The notes under the pieces were generated by a model. That model did not search any database and was not told where the DNA came from. It saw only the letters and a list, made by a program, of their open reading frames with translations. Both the position numbers and the translations under genes were made by a program. A stretch of 64,000 bases of DNA from Pseudovibrio axinellae (GTDB lineage: Bacteria > Pseudomonadota > Alphaproteobacteria > Rhizobiales > Stappiaceae): the NCBI RefSeq assembly GCF_900110875.1, contig NZ_FOFM01000008.1, forward strand, positions 62,001-126,000, read 5' to 3'. Shown here one piece after another: positions 1-9,118 of the stretch (positions are counted from its first letter, which is position 1; every line of letters starts with the position of its first letter).

Positions 1-942
1 GGAGATCGCATCAAACAATTCACTCTGGCCATTTGCAGCAATGCCTGCCACAGCGACAATTTCGCCACCGCGCAAATCCAGGTTGATATTCTTCAATTCA
101 ATGCCAAATGCACCATCTGAAGGAAGCGACAGGTTGCGCAATTTCAGCATGACATCGCCCGGCGTAGCTTGCGCCGCGCCAGCATTGATATCATGCACGT
201 CCCCGCCCACCATCAAACGGGCAAGGCTTGCAGGTGTTTCCTGTGCAGGATCGCACCCACCAACGACACGTCCATGACGCATAATCGTAGCGTCGTGGCA
301 GATCCGCTTGACCTCCTCGAGCCGGTGGGAAATATACAAAATAGCACAGCCCTCACGCGCCAGACGCTGCAAGGTTACAAACAGCTGGTCAGCTTCTTGC
401 GGCGTTAAAACCGAAGTTGGCTCATCCATGATGATCAGGCTGGGGTTCTGCAAAAGGCAACGTACAATTTCAATGCGCTGACGGATACCGACCGGAAGAT
501 CTGCAACAAGAGCTGTTGGATCCAGTGGCAGGCCATACTTTTGGGAAACCTCAGTGATGCGTCTGGAAAGGGCCTCGATTTTTTCGCCTTTAGGCAAGGC
601 CAGTGCGATATTTTCAACCACACTTAAAGCTTCAAACAGCGAGAAATGCTGAAAAACCATACCCACGCCCAGTTTTCGGGCCGCAGCAGGGTTTGATATG
701 GAAACGGGTTTCCCCTTCCACAAGATCACTCCTGCGCCCGGTTCCAGGGCGCCGTAGAGTATTTTGACGAGCGTAGATTTACCCGCTCCATTTTCGCCAA
801 GCAATGCATGAATTTCGCCTTGCTTGATGACAAGATCGACATCGTCATTTGCGAGAATATCACCAAATTTCTTGGTAATACCCTTCGCTTCTATGAGCGC
901 CTCGCCCCCTGTCACCGAGCCGGGCCTCTGCTCATTTTCCAT
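1..942 (-). CDS. ABC importer ATP-binding protein, BMP/nucleoside (YufO-like) family, 3' part missing
   Basis: The first 314 residues of a double-ATPase subunit; the gene runs off the left edge. The first nucleotide-binding domain is complete: Walker [10 protein letters not shown], signature [11 protein letters not shown], Walker [10 protein letters not shown] and switch His in ISHRLEEV. A second, more degenerate domain begins near residue 270. The [11 protein letters not shown] signature and two-domain form fit importers of simple sugars or nucleosides served by BMP-family binding proteins. It starts at ATG 942, 49 nt after xdhC on the same strand, so a purine or nucleoside substrate is likely (inference from context). 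The permease and binding-protein genes would lie outside the window. Confidence 0.88.
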   Translation of the reverse strand, partial: MENEQRPGSVTGGEALIEAKGITKKFGDILANDDVDLVIKQGEIHALLGENGAGKSTLVKILYGALEPGAGVILWKGKPVSISNPAAARKLGVGMVFQHFSLFEALSVVENIALALPKGEKIEALSRRITEVSQKYGLPLDPTALVADLPVGIRQRIEIVRCLLQNPSLIIMDEPTSVLTPQEADQLFVTLQRLAREGCAILYISHRLEEVKRICHDATIMRHGRVVGGCDPAQETPASLARLMVGGDVHDINAGAAQATPGDVMLKLRNLSLPSDGAFGIELKNINLDLRGGEIVAVAGIAANGQSELFDAIS

Positions 943-991
943 CGTGTTATCCGTTCCCCAACAAACTCAGATCAAACGTTCTTTTTTGAAC

Positions 992-1975
992 TTAAGAAGC
1001 AAAACGAAACCCTCCTTTAGCAGCGCTCATTTGCTGATCTTTCACCACCAGAAGTTGAGCAGCAATAGAAATTGCAATATCAGACGGTTTTTTGCTTCTT
1101 ATCTCAGTAATTCCGACCGGACAAACAAGCTGTTTGCTATGCGCCTCCGACAAACCGGAGTCTTTGAACCGCTTAAGTGTTCGCGCACGCTTTGTTGCAC
1201 TGCCTATCAAACCAATATATGCCATATCGGTTCTGCGAACCGCCGCATCTACTATAGCATGATCACGTTTGTGATCATGGGTCATGACAAGGATATAGTT
1301 TCCCGGTTCGAGGTTCTTAACGATAACTTGCGGCTCATGTAGATGAATGCAGCGAATATTGGAAGGCACATATTCTGGAAATATCTCACGCCTTTCATCA
1401 ATCCAACTGACCTGAAAGCCCAAAGGTGCCAATACATGCACCAAAGCCTTCCCAACATGGCCTGCACCAAACAGATACAGATGAGGTCTGTCTTGCCCGA
1501 ACCTCTCAGTCAGTTTGCCTTGATTTAAAACAATTTCTGCTGAGTTTGGATCACACATTGCAGGTGATAACACCTGTCTTTCAAGTGACTTTGAGCTGCA
1601 AATATTTGCAATTGTTGAAAAATTTCCCAGCACTTCTTGCGCGGAAAAATCTTGTGCACGACCTCGATAATTAAGATCAAATTGTTCCAAAGCGACCTGA
1701 ACACGTCCACCACAACACTGCCCAAGGTCCGGTCCAAGCGCATAGGACTGGCTCACGAAAGCAGTTTGCCCACGCTTCATCATTGAAACAGCTTCATGCA
1801 GGAGGTCATATTCCAATCGCCCGCCGCCAATGGTTCCCTTAAAGGACATATCGGGACGAACGACCATGCGCGCGCCCGCTTCGCGCGGAGAGGATCCGGC
1901 AACATCTAAAATACTCACCAGAACGCATCGTCCGGCAGCATCCAGAGCAGACAAGACCTCGCTCCACACCAACAT
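992..1975 (-). CDS. xdhC: Xanthine dehydrogenase accessory protein XdhC
   Basis: 327 residues. XdhC inserts the sulfurated molybdenum cofactor into xanthine dehydrogenase. The N-terminal XdhC/CoxI domain has the typical stretch VLVSILDVAGSSPREAGARM and TIGGGRLEYD; a Rossmann fold follows with LYLFGAGHVGKAL near residue 170 and a C-terminal part containing YIGLIGSATKRART. Its ATG shares one base with the TGA of xdhB (TGATG), which suggests translational coupling. The order xdhA-xdhB-xdhC is the usual bacterial one. Confidence 0.95.
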   Translation of the reverse strand: MLVWSEVLSALDAAGRCVLVSILDVAGSSPREAGARMVVRPDMSFKGTIGGGRLEYDLLHEAVSMMKRGQTAFVSQSYALGPDLGQCCGGRVQVALEQFDLNYRGRAQDFSAQEVLGNFSTIANICSSKSLERQVLSPAMCDPNSAEIVLNQGKLTERFGQDRPHLYLFGAGHVGKALVHVLAPLGFQVSWIDERREIFPEYVPSNIRCIHLHEPQVIVKNLEPGNYILVMTHDHKRDHAIVDAAVRRTDMAYIGLIGSATKRARTLKRFKDSGLSEAHSKQLVCPVGITEIRSKKPSDIAISIAAQLLVVKDQQMSAAKGGFRFAS

Positions 1976-4320
1976 CAGTCCACCTCGCCGCGCTTGATCG
2001 CCTGAACAGCGTTCAAAATCGCCTCGGGTGTTGCAGGGGCATCCAGTTTTGGCAGCACGCCTTTGTTCAGGCTCGCGATCGCATCATTGATTGCGCAAAA
2101 CACAGAAATCGGCAGCATCAAAGGCGGCTCTCCCACAGCCTTTGAGCGGTAGATCGTCTCCTCAGGGTTCCCCTCACTTTCAAAGAGGGAAACATTGAAT
2201 TCCTCAGGCACATCAGAGGCTGTTGGAATCTTATAGGTCGAAGGCGCATGCGTGCGCAGTCGACCTACATCATCAAACCAAAGTTCTTCAGATGTAAGCC
2301 AGCCCATGCCCTGCACGAAACCGCCTTCAATCTGCCCAATGTCCAATGCCGGATTTAGCGACTTGCCAACATCATGCAGCACATCAACCCGCTCAACCTT
2401 CATCTCACCGGTCAACGTATCAATCAGCACTTCTGAGCAAGACGCTCCGTAGGAGAAATAGAAGAACGGACGCCCCTCCACCTTGTCACGGTCCCAGATG
2501 ATCTTTGGCGTTTTATAAAAGCCAGAGGAAGAAAGGTGAATCCGGTTTTCGTAAGCAAGTTGAGCGAGCTTCTTTATGGAGAACTTCGCTTCACCTGAAA
2601 TAAAGACCTGATCATCAAGAAACTCTATGTCCGTCTCTGACACATCAAAGCGCTCAGCAACAAACGCTTTGAGACGCCCTACAATTTCACGGCACGCGAT
2701 GGCAGCGGCCATACCATTGAGGTCCGTGCCCGAAGACGCAGCAGTCGGCGAGGTATTTGCCACTTTTGACGTGTTCGTTGCTGTGATTTTCACCTTGCTC
2801 AGCGGCACGCCCATTTCGGTTGCCGTAATTTGTGCAACCTTTTGGTAAAGCCCTTGTCCCATCTCCGTGCCACCATGGTTCAAATGCACCGAACCGTCAC
2901 GGTAAAGATGAACCAGAGCACCAGCCTGATTAAGATGTCTTAAAGTGAAGGAAATACCAAACTTCACTGGCGTGAGTGCAATCCCTTTTTTCAAGACCTT
3001 ATTTTCAGCATTGAACGCCTCAACAGCTTTCCGGCGTGCACGATACGCGCAACTTGCCTCAAGCTGATCAACGAGCGTGGCCAGCAGCTCGTGCTCTTCA
3101 ACTGGCTGTCCGTATGGCGTCGTATTTTCACCCTCACGGTAAAAGTTTACCTTGCGCACATCCAGAGGATCCAGGCCCAGCTTAATCGCAATCGCGTCCA
3201 TCATTCGCTCAGCTGCGAACATCCCCTGAGGGCCGCCAAATCCACGAAACGCTGTATTTGAAACAGTATTTGTTTTCAGTCGCTTCGATCGGATTGTTAA
3301 ATCTGTATAGTAATAACTGTTATCGGCATGGAACATCGCCCGGTCATTGATCCCCAGCGACAGATCTGCCGAGTGACCGCAACGTGAGTTAAGGTTGATT
3401 TTGACCGCTTCAATCTTGCCAGTTCCATCGTAACCAGCATCAAGATCAACTAGAAAATCGTGACGCTTACCCGTCAAAATCATATCGTCATCACGGTCCA
3501 ACCTGCACTTGCAAGGCCGTCCTGTGGCATGAGCGGCCAATGCGGCCAATGCGGCCCACTGGTTAGCCTGGGATTCCTTACCCCCAAAGGCCCCGCCCAT
3601 ACGCCGCACTTCAACTGTGACTTCAGCTTCATCAACACCAAGGACTTTGGCAACGGTATGTTGAACTTCAGTGGGATGCTGGGTTGAAGAGTGAACGGTC
3701 ATATCCCCGTCCTCTCCCGGAAAAGCAAAGGCAACTTGCCCTTCAAGGTAAAAGTGCTCCTGCCCACCAAGAGCAAAGCTACTCCTTACCGTGTGAGCTG
3801 CACGCTCCAACTTCGCTTCTGGAGATCCCCTTCGAAACTCATAGTCTGGCAAGACGGTCTGGTCCGCCTTAAGCGCGTCTGCCACGCTGATCAACGCAGC
3901 CTCAGCTTGCACATCAATATGCGCCAGCTTAGCCGCCTTACGCGCCTGTAAACGGGTTTGCGCAACAATAAGAAAAATCAGCTGTCCGTGAAACGCGATA
4001 CGCTCCGATACAAGAACCGGGTCATCCCCCATGGCAGGCGAGCAATCGTTCACACCCGGAATATCGCCAGCTTCCAATACAGCAACAACGCCTGGAGCAG
4101 CCCTTACCGCAGCCAGATCAATCTTCGTAATCCGCCCACATGCAGCAGCGGTGGAATAGCCCGGAGCAACATGTAACGTACCCACAGGCTCGATCATGTC
4201 GTCGATATAGGTCGCCTTGCCAGAAACATGCTTTCTGGCACTATCATGTTTGTGAGGCTGACCAACGGCCTGTAGTTGATTATTTTCTGCAACCCGCGTC
4301 TCAAGCAAATCAGTTGACAT
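1975..4320 (-). CDS. xdhB: Xanthine dehydrogenase molybdopterin-binding subunit
   Basis: 781 residues from the chosen start, close to the 777 of Rhodobacter capsulatus XdhB. The protein binds the Mo cofactor and oxidises hypoxanthine and xanthine to urate. Visible motifs are RRMGGAFGGKE (cofactor contact), AFRGFGGPQG, the SSGTDLNG loop and KAVGEPPLML, whose Glu matches the general-base Glu of the family. The longest frame starts at 4353, but ATG 4320 has GGAG six bases upstream and gives the normal N-terminus. It overlaps the 3' end of xdhA by 11 bp. I see no truncation or lost active-site residue. Confidence 0.96.
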   Translation of the reverse strand: MSTDLLETRVAENNQLQAVGQPHKHDSARKHVSGKATYIDDMIEPVGTLHVAPGYSTAAACGRITKIDLAAVRAAPGVVAVLEAGDIPGVNDCSPAMGDDPVLVSERIAFHGQLIFLIVAQTRLQARKAAKLAHIDVQAEAALISVADALKADQTVLPDYEFRRGSPEAKLERAAHTVRSSFALGGQEHFYLEGQVAFAFPGEDGDMTVHSSTQHPTEVQHTVAKVLGVDEAEVTVEVRRMGGAFGGKESQANQWAALAALAAHATGRPCKCRLDRDDDMILTGKRHDFLVDLDAGYDGTGKIEAVKINLNSRCGHSADLSLGINDRAMFHADNSYYYTDLTIRSKRLKTNTVSNTAFRGFGGPQGMFAAERMMDAIAIKLGLDPLDVRKVNFYREGENTTPYGQPVEEHELLATLVDQLEASCAYRARRKAVEAFNAENKVLKKGIALTPVKFGISFTLRHLNQAGALVHLYRDGSVHLNHGGTEMGQGLYQKVAQITATEMGVPLSKVKITATNTSKVANTSPTAASSGTDLNGMAAAIACREIVGRLKAFVAERFDVSETDIEFLDDQVFISGEAKFSIKKLAQLAYENRIHLSSSGFYKTPKIIWDRDKVEGRPFFYFSYGASCSEVLIDTLTGEMKVERVDVLHDVGKSLNPALDIGQIEGGFVQGMGWLTSEELWFDDVGRLRTHAPSTYKIPTASDVPEEFNVSLFESEGNPEETIYRSKAVGEPPLMLPISVFCAINDAIASLNKGVLPKLDAPATPEAILNAVQAIKRGEVD

Positions 4321-5797
4321 GTGCATCTCCAAATACCGGAGCGCGCTGTCCATGCACTCGCATTGATGCCGCTGATTGGTCTGAAAGTTCCAATAGGGCC
4401 TTCTCTAAAAGCGAGCACGCAACCTTTTGGCGATAAGCGCCCGAGGCACGCATGTCAGTGAGCGGTGAGAAATCGCGTTCAAGTGCACTCAGGGCGTGCA
4501 CCCAGCTGTCCGGTTCATCGAGCCTTGCTCCCACAATGGCCACTTCTGCACCGCCCGCACGCTTTGGCACCCCTGCCATTCCACCGAATGCCATACGCGC
4601 ATGTTCCACAACACCGTCTTTCACTGTCAAGCAGAAAGCCGCCATTACAGCCGAAATATCCTGATCAAAGCGCTTGGAAATTTTATAGGCCCTGAAATGC
4701 TCACCAGACTTCAAACGCGGCACGCTGATAGATGTGAGCACCTCGTTTTCAGCGATATCTTGCTTGCCATAATCGATAAAGAAGTGTTCCAGCGGCAGAT
4801 TGCGCCGTCCACGATTGCTTTGCAGCTCAATTTCAGCCCCAAGCGCAATCAGCATTGGCGGCATATCTCCAATTGGCGATCCATTGGCAATATTACCGCC
4901 AACCGTACCGGAGGCACGCACCTGCTTTGAGCCGATCCTGCTCATCACCACATCCAAATCAGGATCGATGGTCTTTAAAAACTCTTCTGCAACCGCATAA
5001 GAGGCACTGGCACCAAGGCGAATGCCCTGCTCATCCTCATAGCATGTACCAAGGCCAATCACGCGTCCAAGATAGATGATTTTGGGTAAGTCCCGCAGAT
5101 GTTTAGTGATCCAGAGGCCAACATCTGTCGAGCCAGAAACCAGCGTCGCATCTGGGTGTTCTGCATAGGTATCAAGTAAGCTTTGAAAGTTTGCAGGCGC
5201 ATAGAAGAAACCTGCGTCTTCTCCGACAAGAACGTCCTGCTCATCGTGAAGCGCCTCAAGCGCTTCGCGCGTTTGTTCAGCACGTGCAGAAAAAGCATCA
5301 TTCAAGCCGCTGCAGCATGCCTCCAGCGCTGCATCAACAATTGGCCGGTAACCCGTGCACCTGCACAGGTTCCCTGCAATCCACTCATTAACGTCTGCAC
5401 GGCTCAAACCTGGCTTGTTCGCGTGGTAAAGCGTGAAGAGACTCATAACAAAGCCCGGCGTGCAAAACCCGCATTGCGAACCATGCAATTCAAAGAGCGC
5501 TTGCTGTACAGGATGCAGCCCCTCAGGCCCCTCAAGATCCTCAACGCTCACAAGCTCACAGCCATCGATTTGCCCGAGCAGCAAAATACAACTGTTCACT
5601 GGCTCATACACCAGCTCACCATTTCGCAAACGACCAATCGCGATCGTACATGCGCCGCAATCCCCTTCGCCGCATCCTTCCTTCGTTCCCGTAGAGCGTT
5701 CGCTCAAACGCAGGTAATCCAGAAGCGTTGTTGTGGGCTCAAATTGGTCCAGTTCGACCACTTTGCCTTTTCGCAAGAAACGGATTGCTTTGCGCAT
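4310..5797 (-). CDS. xdhA: Xanthine dehydrogenase small subunit (2Fe-2S and FAD)
   Basis: 495 residues. It carries electrons from the Mo site to NAD through two 2Fe-2S clusters and FAD. The plant-type cluster is seen in EGCGEGDCGACT with a later Cys in NSCILLLGQ; the second cluster in SQCGFCTPGF and GNLCRCTGYRP; the FAD domain follows from about residue 190, with VGGNIANGSPIGD. ATG 5797 is preferred over the longer frame start at 5854 because GGGGGAG precedes it and family alignment starts there. It begins 4 nt after hiuH, so the two are surely cotranscribed. Confidence 0.95.
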   Translation of the reverse strand: MRKAIRFLRKGKVVELDQFEPTTTLLDYLRLSERSTGTKEGCGEGDCGACTIAIGRLRNGELVYEPVNSCILLLGQIDGCELVSVEDLEGPEGLHPVQQALFELHGSQCGFCTPGFVMSLFTLYHANKPGLSRADVNEWIAGNLCRCTGYRPIVDAALEACCSGLNDAFSARAEQTREALEALHDEQDVLVGEDAGFFYAPANFQSLLDTYAEHPDATLVSGSTDVGLWITKHLRDLPKIIYLGRVIGLGTCYEDEQGIRLGASASYAVAEEFLKTIDPDLDVVMSRIGSKQVRASGTVGGNIANGSPIGDMPPMLIALGAEIELQSNRGRRNLPLEHFFIDYGKQDIAENEVLTSISVPRLKSGEHFRAYKISKRFDQDISAVMAAFCLTVKDGVVEHARMAFGGMAGVPKRAGGAEVAIVGARLDEPDSWVHALSALERDFSPLTDMRASGAYRQKVACSLLEKALLELSDQSAASMRVHGQRAPVFGDAHVN

Positions 5798-5801
5798 CTG
5801 C

Positions 5802-6155
5802 TCAGCTCCCCCTGTAGGTCGTGTAACCAAATGGGGAGAGCAGCAACGGCACATGGTAGTGACTGTTCACATCTGCAACGCCAAATCGAATAGGTACAAT
5901 ATCGAGAAAAGCTGGGTCAGGAAGTGCAAGCCCTTCAGCCCGCAGATAGTCTCCTGCATGGAACCGCAGCTCATATGTGCCTGCTGTTAGTTCCTCGCCC
6001 TCCAGCAAAGCCCCCTCAACCCGGCCATCTGTGTTGGTCGAAAACTCACCAAGCTTGGAAAAGCTGTCCCCATCAACACAAACAAGCTCAACCTTTAGCC
6101 CGCAGGCTGGCTTCCCCTGAGCACTGTCCAGTACATGGGTAGTCAATCGTCCCAT
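5802..6155 (-). CDS. hiuH: 5-hydroxyisourate hydrolase (transthyretin-like)
   Basis: 117 residues, full family length. It hydrolyses 5-hydroxyisourate, the product of urate oxidation, to OHCU. Diagnostic residues are the N-terminal LTTHVLD (catalytic His), the central HYHVPLLLSP and the C-terminal tetrapeptide YRGS that marks hydrolases as opposed to transthyretin. AGAGGAAACT precedes the ATG. It is the first gene of the hiuH-xdhA-xdhB-xdhC run. Urate oxidase and OHCU decarboxylase are not in the window, so the pathway must be completed elsewhere. Confidence 0.95.
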   Translation of the reverse strand: MGRLTTHVLDSAQGKPACGLKVELVCVDGDSFSKLGEFSTNTDGRVEGALLEGEELTAGTYELRFHAGDYLRAEGLALPDPAFLDIVPIRFGVADVNSHYHVPLLLSPFGYTTYRGS

Positions 6156-6177
6156 AGTTTCCTCTTATACCAATTAT

Positions 6178-6203
6178 CATCTGAGATAGATGTTAGAATC
6201 TAA
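6178..6203. promoter_or_regulatory. Candidate operator for the hiuH-xdh operon
   Basis: Two adjacent palindromes lie 23 to 48 bp upstream of hiuH: CATCT-N5-AGATG (6178-6192) and TTAGA-A-TCTAA (6193-6203). The first has the spacing of a LysR-type T-N11-A site, and a LysR gene ends just upstream. That the LysR protein binds here is inference. Confidence 0.45.
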
Positions 6204-6271
6204 GTGAAACCACAGATTGCACTCTTTCTTTTGATAACAAAAGAATAAAAAAGAGCGCTTACTGTTGCCAA

Positions 6272-7201
6272 TTAGGCATCAAACGAATGCAACATTTTTC
6301 CCATTCTTGCGACAGCCAGTTCCAGAAAGATTGCAGGCGCCAGCGCAAGCCCGCGCAAAGACGATGTAATGATACAAAAGTGCCCGCGTGTGAGCTGCTC
6401 ATCAGTCAGAGGCTTAAACAGCAGCCGATCATCTGCAAGCTCTTCTTCCAGACCCACCACGGTCTGGAAGGCAATCATCTCTCCTGAACGCACCATATGC
6501 TTCATGAAGCGCAAAGAGTTGGCCTCCACGCTGCTTTGCCCGGCAATGGAGCTGTGTGACAACGCCACGTCCAAACGGGCTCTGATCGAAATTCCATGCG
6601 CGGGCATAGAAACTGGGTATTCGAAACACTGTGCAAGACTGAGCTTTTCTTCAACTGCGAGCGGATGCGTTGGCGCCATGATTGCGCCAATCTCCAGCGC
6701 CTTCTTGTAATTGACAGTAAACGCATCTGTCTCAGGTGGTTCAAATGTGAACCCCACATCCACTTCTGCTTTCTCAACAGCTTCAGCAACCCGCTCAGCC
6801 CCCATCACCTGCACATCCACATGAATGCCGCCATAGTCCTTTCGAAATTTGGCGATCAACTCCGGCAGGAGAGCCTCCGTCACACTTTCAACGGTTGCAA
6901 TGGAAACCACACCACGGCGTAGCCCCTTGAGCGCATCAAGTTCAGCACCCGTTGCGTCCAAATCAGAAAGCGTCCTGCGAATGTGGGCGAGCAGAATTTC
7001 ACCGGCTGACGAAAGCCGGATTGTGCGCCCGACACGCTCAAACAACTCCATCCCCAACTGCTTTTCCAAAGTGAGAATCTGCCGATTGACCGCTGACGAG
7101 GCCACGTTAAGTTTACGTGCCGCCGCACGAATGGAGTTTTCTTCCGCAGCAGCCGCAAAATAGCGAAGCGCTGGGCCGTAAAGGTACCGCGATCGATCCA
7201 T
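6272..7201 (-). CDS. LysR-family transcriptional regulator
   Basis: 309 residues. An N-terminal winged helix-turn-helix is seen (AARKLNVASSAVNRQI, then LEKQLGMELFERVGRTIRLS) followed by a periplasmic-binding-protein-like effector domain from about residue 95. It starts at ATG 7201 and lies 30 nt downstream of the oxidoreductase gene on the same strand; hiuH follows after 116 nt. Because hiuH-xdhABC come directly after it and a LysR-like operator precedes hiuH, control of purine breakdown is a fair guess, but the oxidoreductase may equally be its target. The effector is unknown. Confidence 0.9.
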   Translation of the reverse strand: MDRSRYLYGPALRYFAAAAEENSIRAAARKLNVASSAVNRQILTLEKQLGMELFERVGRTIRLSSAGEILLAHIRRTLSDLDATGAELDALKGLRRGVVSIATVESVTEALLPELIAKFRKDYGGIHVDVQVMGAERVAEAVEKAEVDVGFTFEPPETDAFTVNYKKALEIGAIMAPTHPLAVEEKLSLAQCFEYPVSMPAHGISIRARLDVALSHSSIAGQSSVEANSLRFMKHMVRSGEMIAFQTVVGLEEELADDRLLFKPLTDEQLTRGHFCIITSSLRGLALAPAIFLELAVARMGKMLHSFDA

Positions 7202-7230
7202 CAAATCTTTCTTTATTTTCAGTTCTATGA

Positions 7231-8208
7231 TTATGGGATGATGACTGTAGCGCCAGTTGTCTTCCGCCCTTCAAGATCACGATGTGCCTGAGCTATGTCT
7301 TTCAGCGCGTAACGCTGGTTTATCTGAATGTCGACCGTTCCATCTGCAACGACGGAGAAAAGGTCAGCTGCAGTTTCCTCAAGCTCCCACCGCTCAGAAA
7401 TGTAATCAAACAGGCTCGGGCGGGTCGCAAACAAAGACCCTTTTTGAGAGAGTAGAGCAAGGTTGAACTCTGGTAAGGGACCAGAAGACTGACCAAAGCT
7501 GCACCAAAGCCCACGTTTACGAATGCAATCAAGCGAGGCTGGGAATGTATCCTTGCCCACACTATCGTAGACAACATCGCAGCCGCGGCCATCTGTAATG
7601 GCACGCACGCGCTCAACCCAATCTTCACTCTTATAGTTGATCACATAGTCATAGCCATGAGCGGAGGCCAACCTAGCCTTTTCAGCAGAGCTCACAGTAC
7701 CAATAACGGTAGCACCAAGCGCTGATGCCCACTGCCCCACAATAAGCCCAACACCCCCAGCAGCTGCATGGTACAACAGGGTCGTTTCTGCCGTAACCTC
7801 ATATGTTTTTTTAAGCAGGTAGCACGCAGTCATACCCTTCAGCATCAAAGCAGCCGCCTGCTCATCACTGACACCCTCAGGAATTTTCACCAATACACTG
7901 GCCGGGATATTGCGCTCTTCACTATAAGCTCCCAAAGGCCCTGCATAAGCGACACGGTCTCCAACAGCCAGGTTACTCACCCCCTCGCCGATAGAAACGA
8001 CATAACCAGCACCTTCATTTCCAAGTGTAAGTGGCAGCTCGCCAGGCGCAGGATAAAGGCCTGACCTAAAATAGGTATCAATGAAATTGAGACCAATGGC
8101 GGTATGGCGTATGCGCACTTCACCCGCCTTTGGCTCAGGCAAATCAACATCAACGTACTTTAAGACCGAGGGGTCACCAACACTTTCAATATGAACCGCG
8201 CGAACCAT
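7231..8208 (-). CDS. NADPH:quinone oxidoreductase, zinc-less MDR family
   Basis: 325 residues, the usual length for quinone oxidoreductase 1 (Qor). It is a medium-chain reductase without zinc ligands; the NADPH-binding motif is AAAGGVGLIVGQWA at about residue 150, and the GroES-like N-terminal half contains GNEGAGYVVSIGEGV. The ATG is preceded by AAGGG. It probably heads a two-gene unit with the LysR gene 30 nt downstream. Physiological substrate is uncertain; this family reduces quinones or enones. Confidence 0.88.
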   Translation of the reverse strand: MVRAVHIESVGDPSVLKYVDVDLPEPKAGEVRIRHTAIGLNFIDTYFRSGLYPAPGELPLTLGNEGAGYVVSIGEGVSNLAVGDRVAYAGPLGAYSEERNIPASVLVKIPEGVSDEQAAALMLKGMTACYLLKKTYEVTAETTLLYHAAAGGVGLIVGQWASALGATVIGTVSSAEKARLASAHGYDYVINYKSEDWVERVRAITDGRGCDVVYDSVGKDTFPASLDCIRKRGLWCSFGQSSGPLPEFNLALLSQKGSLFATRPSLFDYISERWELEETAADLFSVVADGTVDIQINQRYALKDIAQAHRDLEGRKTTGATVIIP

Positions 8209-8333
8209 ATGGGTTTTCCCTTACAAATGAGAGGATGCGTAGTTTGATTACATTGCCTGCTGGTTGCAAGCAACTTGAAAGTGAACCACCTGAATATTGA
8301 GGGCCTTGGAACCAACTGGGCTCCTGTCAAAAC

Positions 8334-8361
8334 AAAAAACGCCCGATCGAAGGACCGGGCG
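8334..8361 (-). terminator. Rho-independent terminator after pcs
   Basis: On the minus strand CGCCCG and CGGGCG pair around a GTCCTTCGAT loop and are followed by six T. It lies 24 bp beyond the pcs stop codon. Confidence 0.9.
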
Positions 8362-8384
8362 CTTAAACTTAAAATTTTACGAAC

Positions 8385-9080
8385 CTAGATTTTTCGAAAC
8401 ACCTGATGAGCAGCGCCAACACAGAATAAATACAAACTCGTCGCTGTAATAAGAGCGTACAACCATGCATCAATTACGAAATCTTGGTAAAGAGCCATCG
8501 CAAGCGCAGCGCTCCAAACTGTAAGGATACTCAGCGTTAGTGGCCGCCACTTTGCAGTACGCACCGGATGGACAAACTCAACTGGCAAAAACGTCAACAC
8601 AGAGCACAACGCAACCATGCCGATGATGACCAAGGGCGAACACTGGAGCGCAACAAGCACCACAATCAGCATATTCCAGACACCAGGAAACCCGAGAAAA
8701 CCGCCGCTCTCGGTCTTCATGTTGTTATCCGCAAAATAGATTGCACCGGTAAACACAATAATAGAACCGGAAAGAAGCCCCCAAAACTCAGAAAGAAGGC
8801 CACTTTGATAAAGAGCAAAGGCAGGTAGGAAAACGTAAGTTGCGTAATCAATCACAAGGTCCAAAATTACCCCGCTCCAACGCGGTAGACGATTTTGAAT
8901 ATCGCATTTGCGTGCCAACGGTCCATCCAGCCCATCGACAACAAGTGCCACCCAGAGCCAGAAAAACATCATAGGCAAGTCGCCGTTCGCTCCTGCAACT
9001 AGTGCAAGCAAAGCAATTGGAGCACCCAGCGCAGTGAGTACATGTATGAGGAACAGCCGGGAATGGGTCTGACCGGTCAA
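8385..9080 (-). CDS. pcs: Phosphatidylcholine synthase
   Basis: 231 residues. A CDP-alcohol phosphatidyltransferase of the inner membrane that condenses choline with CDP-diacylglycerol. The catalytic signature is seen as DGLDGPLARK, then GVILDLVIDY (pattern DG-x2-AR-x8-G-x3-D-x3-D), with about eight hydrophobic segments. YATYVFLPAFALYQSG and TFLPVEFVHPVR match Pcs of rhizobia rather than other CDP-OH enzymes. The start codon is TTG at 9080, preceded by AAGGA at eight bases; no in-frame ATG is available before the first membrane segment. The DUF2182 gene lies 38 nt upstream on the same strand. Confidence 0.92.
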   Translation of the reverse strand: MTGQTHSRLFLIHVLTALGAPIALLALVAGANGDLPMMFFWLWVALVVDGLDGPLARKCDIQNRLPRWSGVILDLVIDYATYVFLPAFALYQSGLLSEFWGLLSGSIIVFTGAIYFADNNMKTESGGFLGFPGVWNMLIVVLVALQCSPLVIIGMVALCSVLTFLPVEFVHPVRTAKWRPLTLSILTVWSAALAMALYQDFVIDAWLYALITATSLYLFCVGAAHQVFRKI

Positions 9081-9118
9081 CTTCAGGTCCTTTGTTATTC
9101 TTTAGGTGAAAGCACCAA

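Noticed and set aside
5183-5893. 236-codon open frame on the plus strand across xdhA
   Set aside because: Antisense to xdhA, whose two iron-sulfur motifs are intact; no start signal.
6222-6256. A/T-rich hairpin after the LysR gene as a terminator
   Set aside because: Stem is almost only A-T with a G-C-poor base and lacks a T-run on the correct side; kept out of the feature list.
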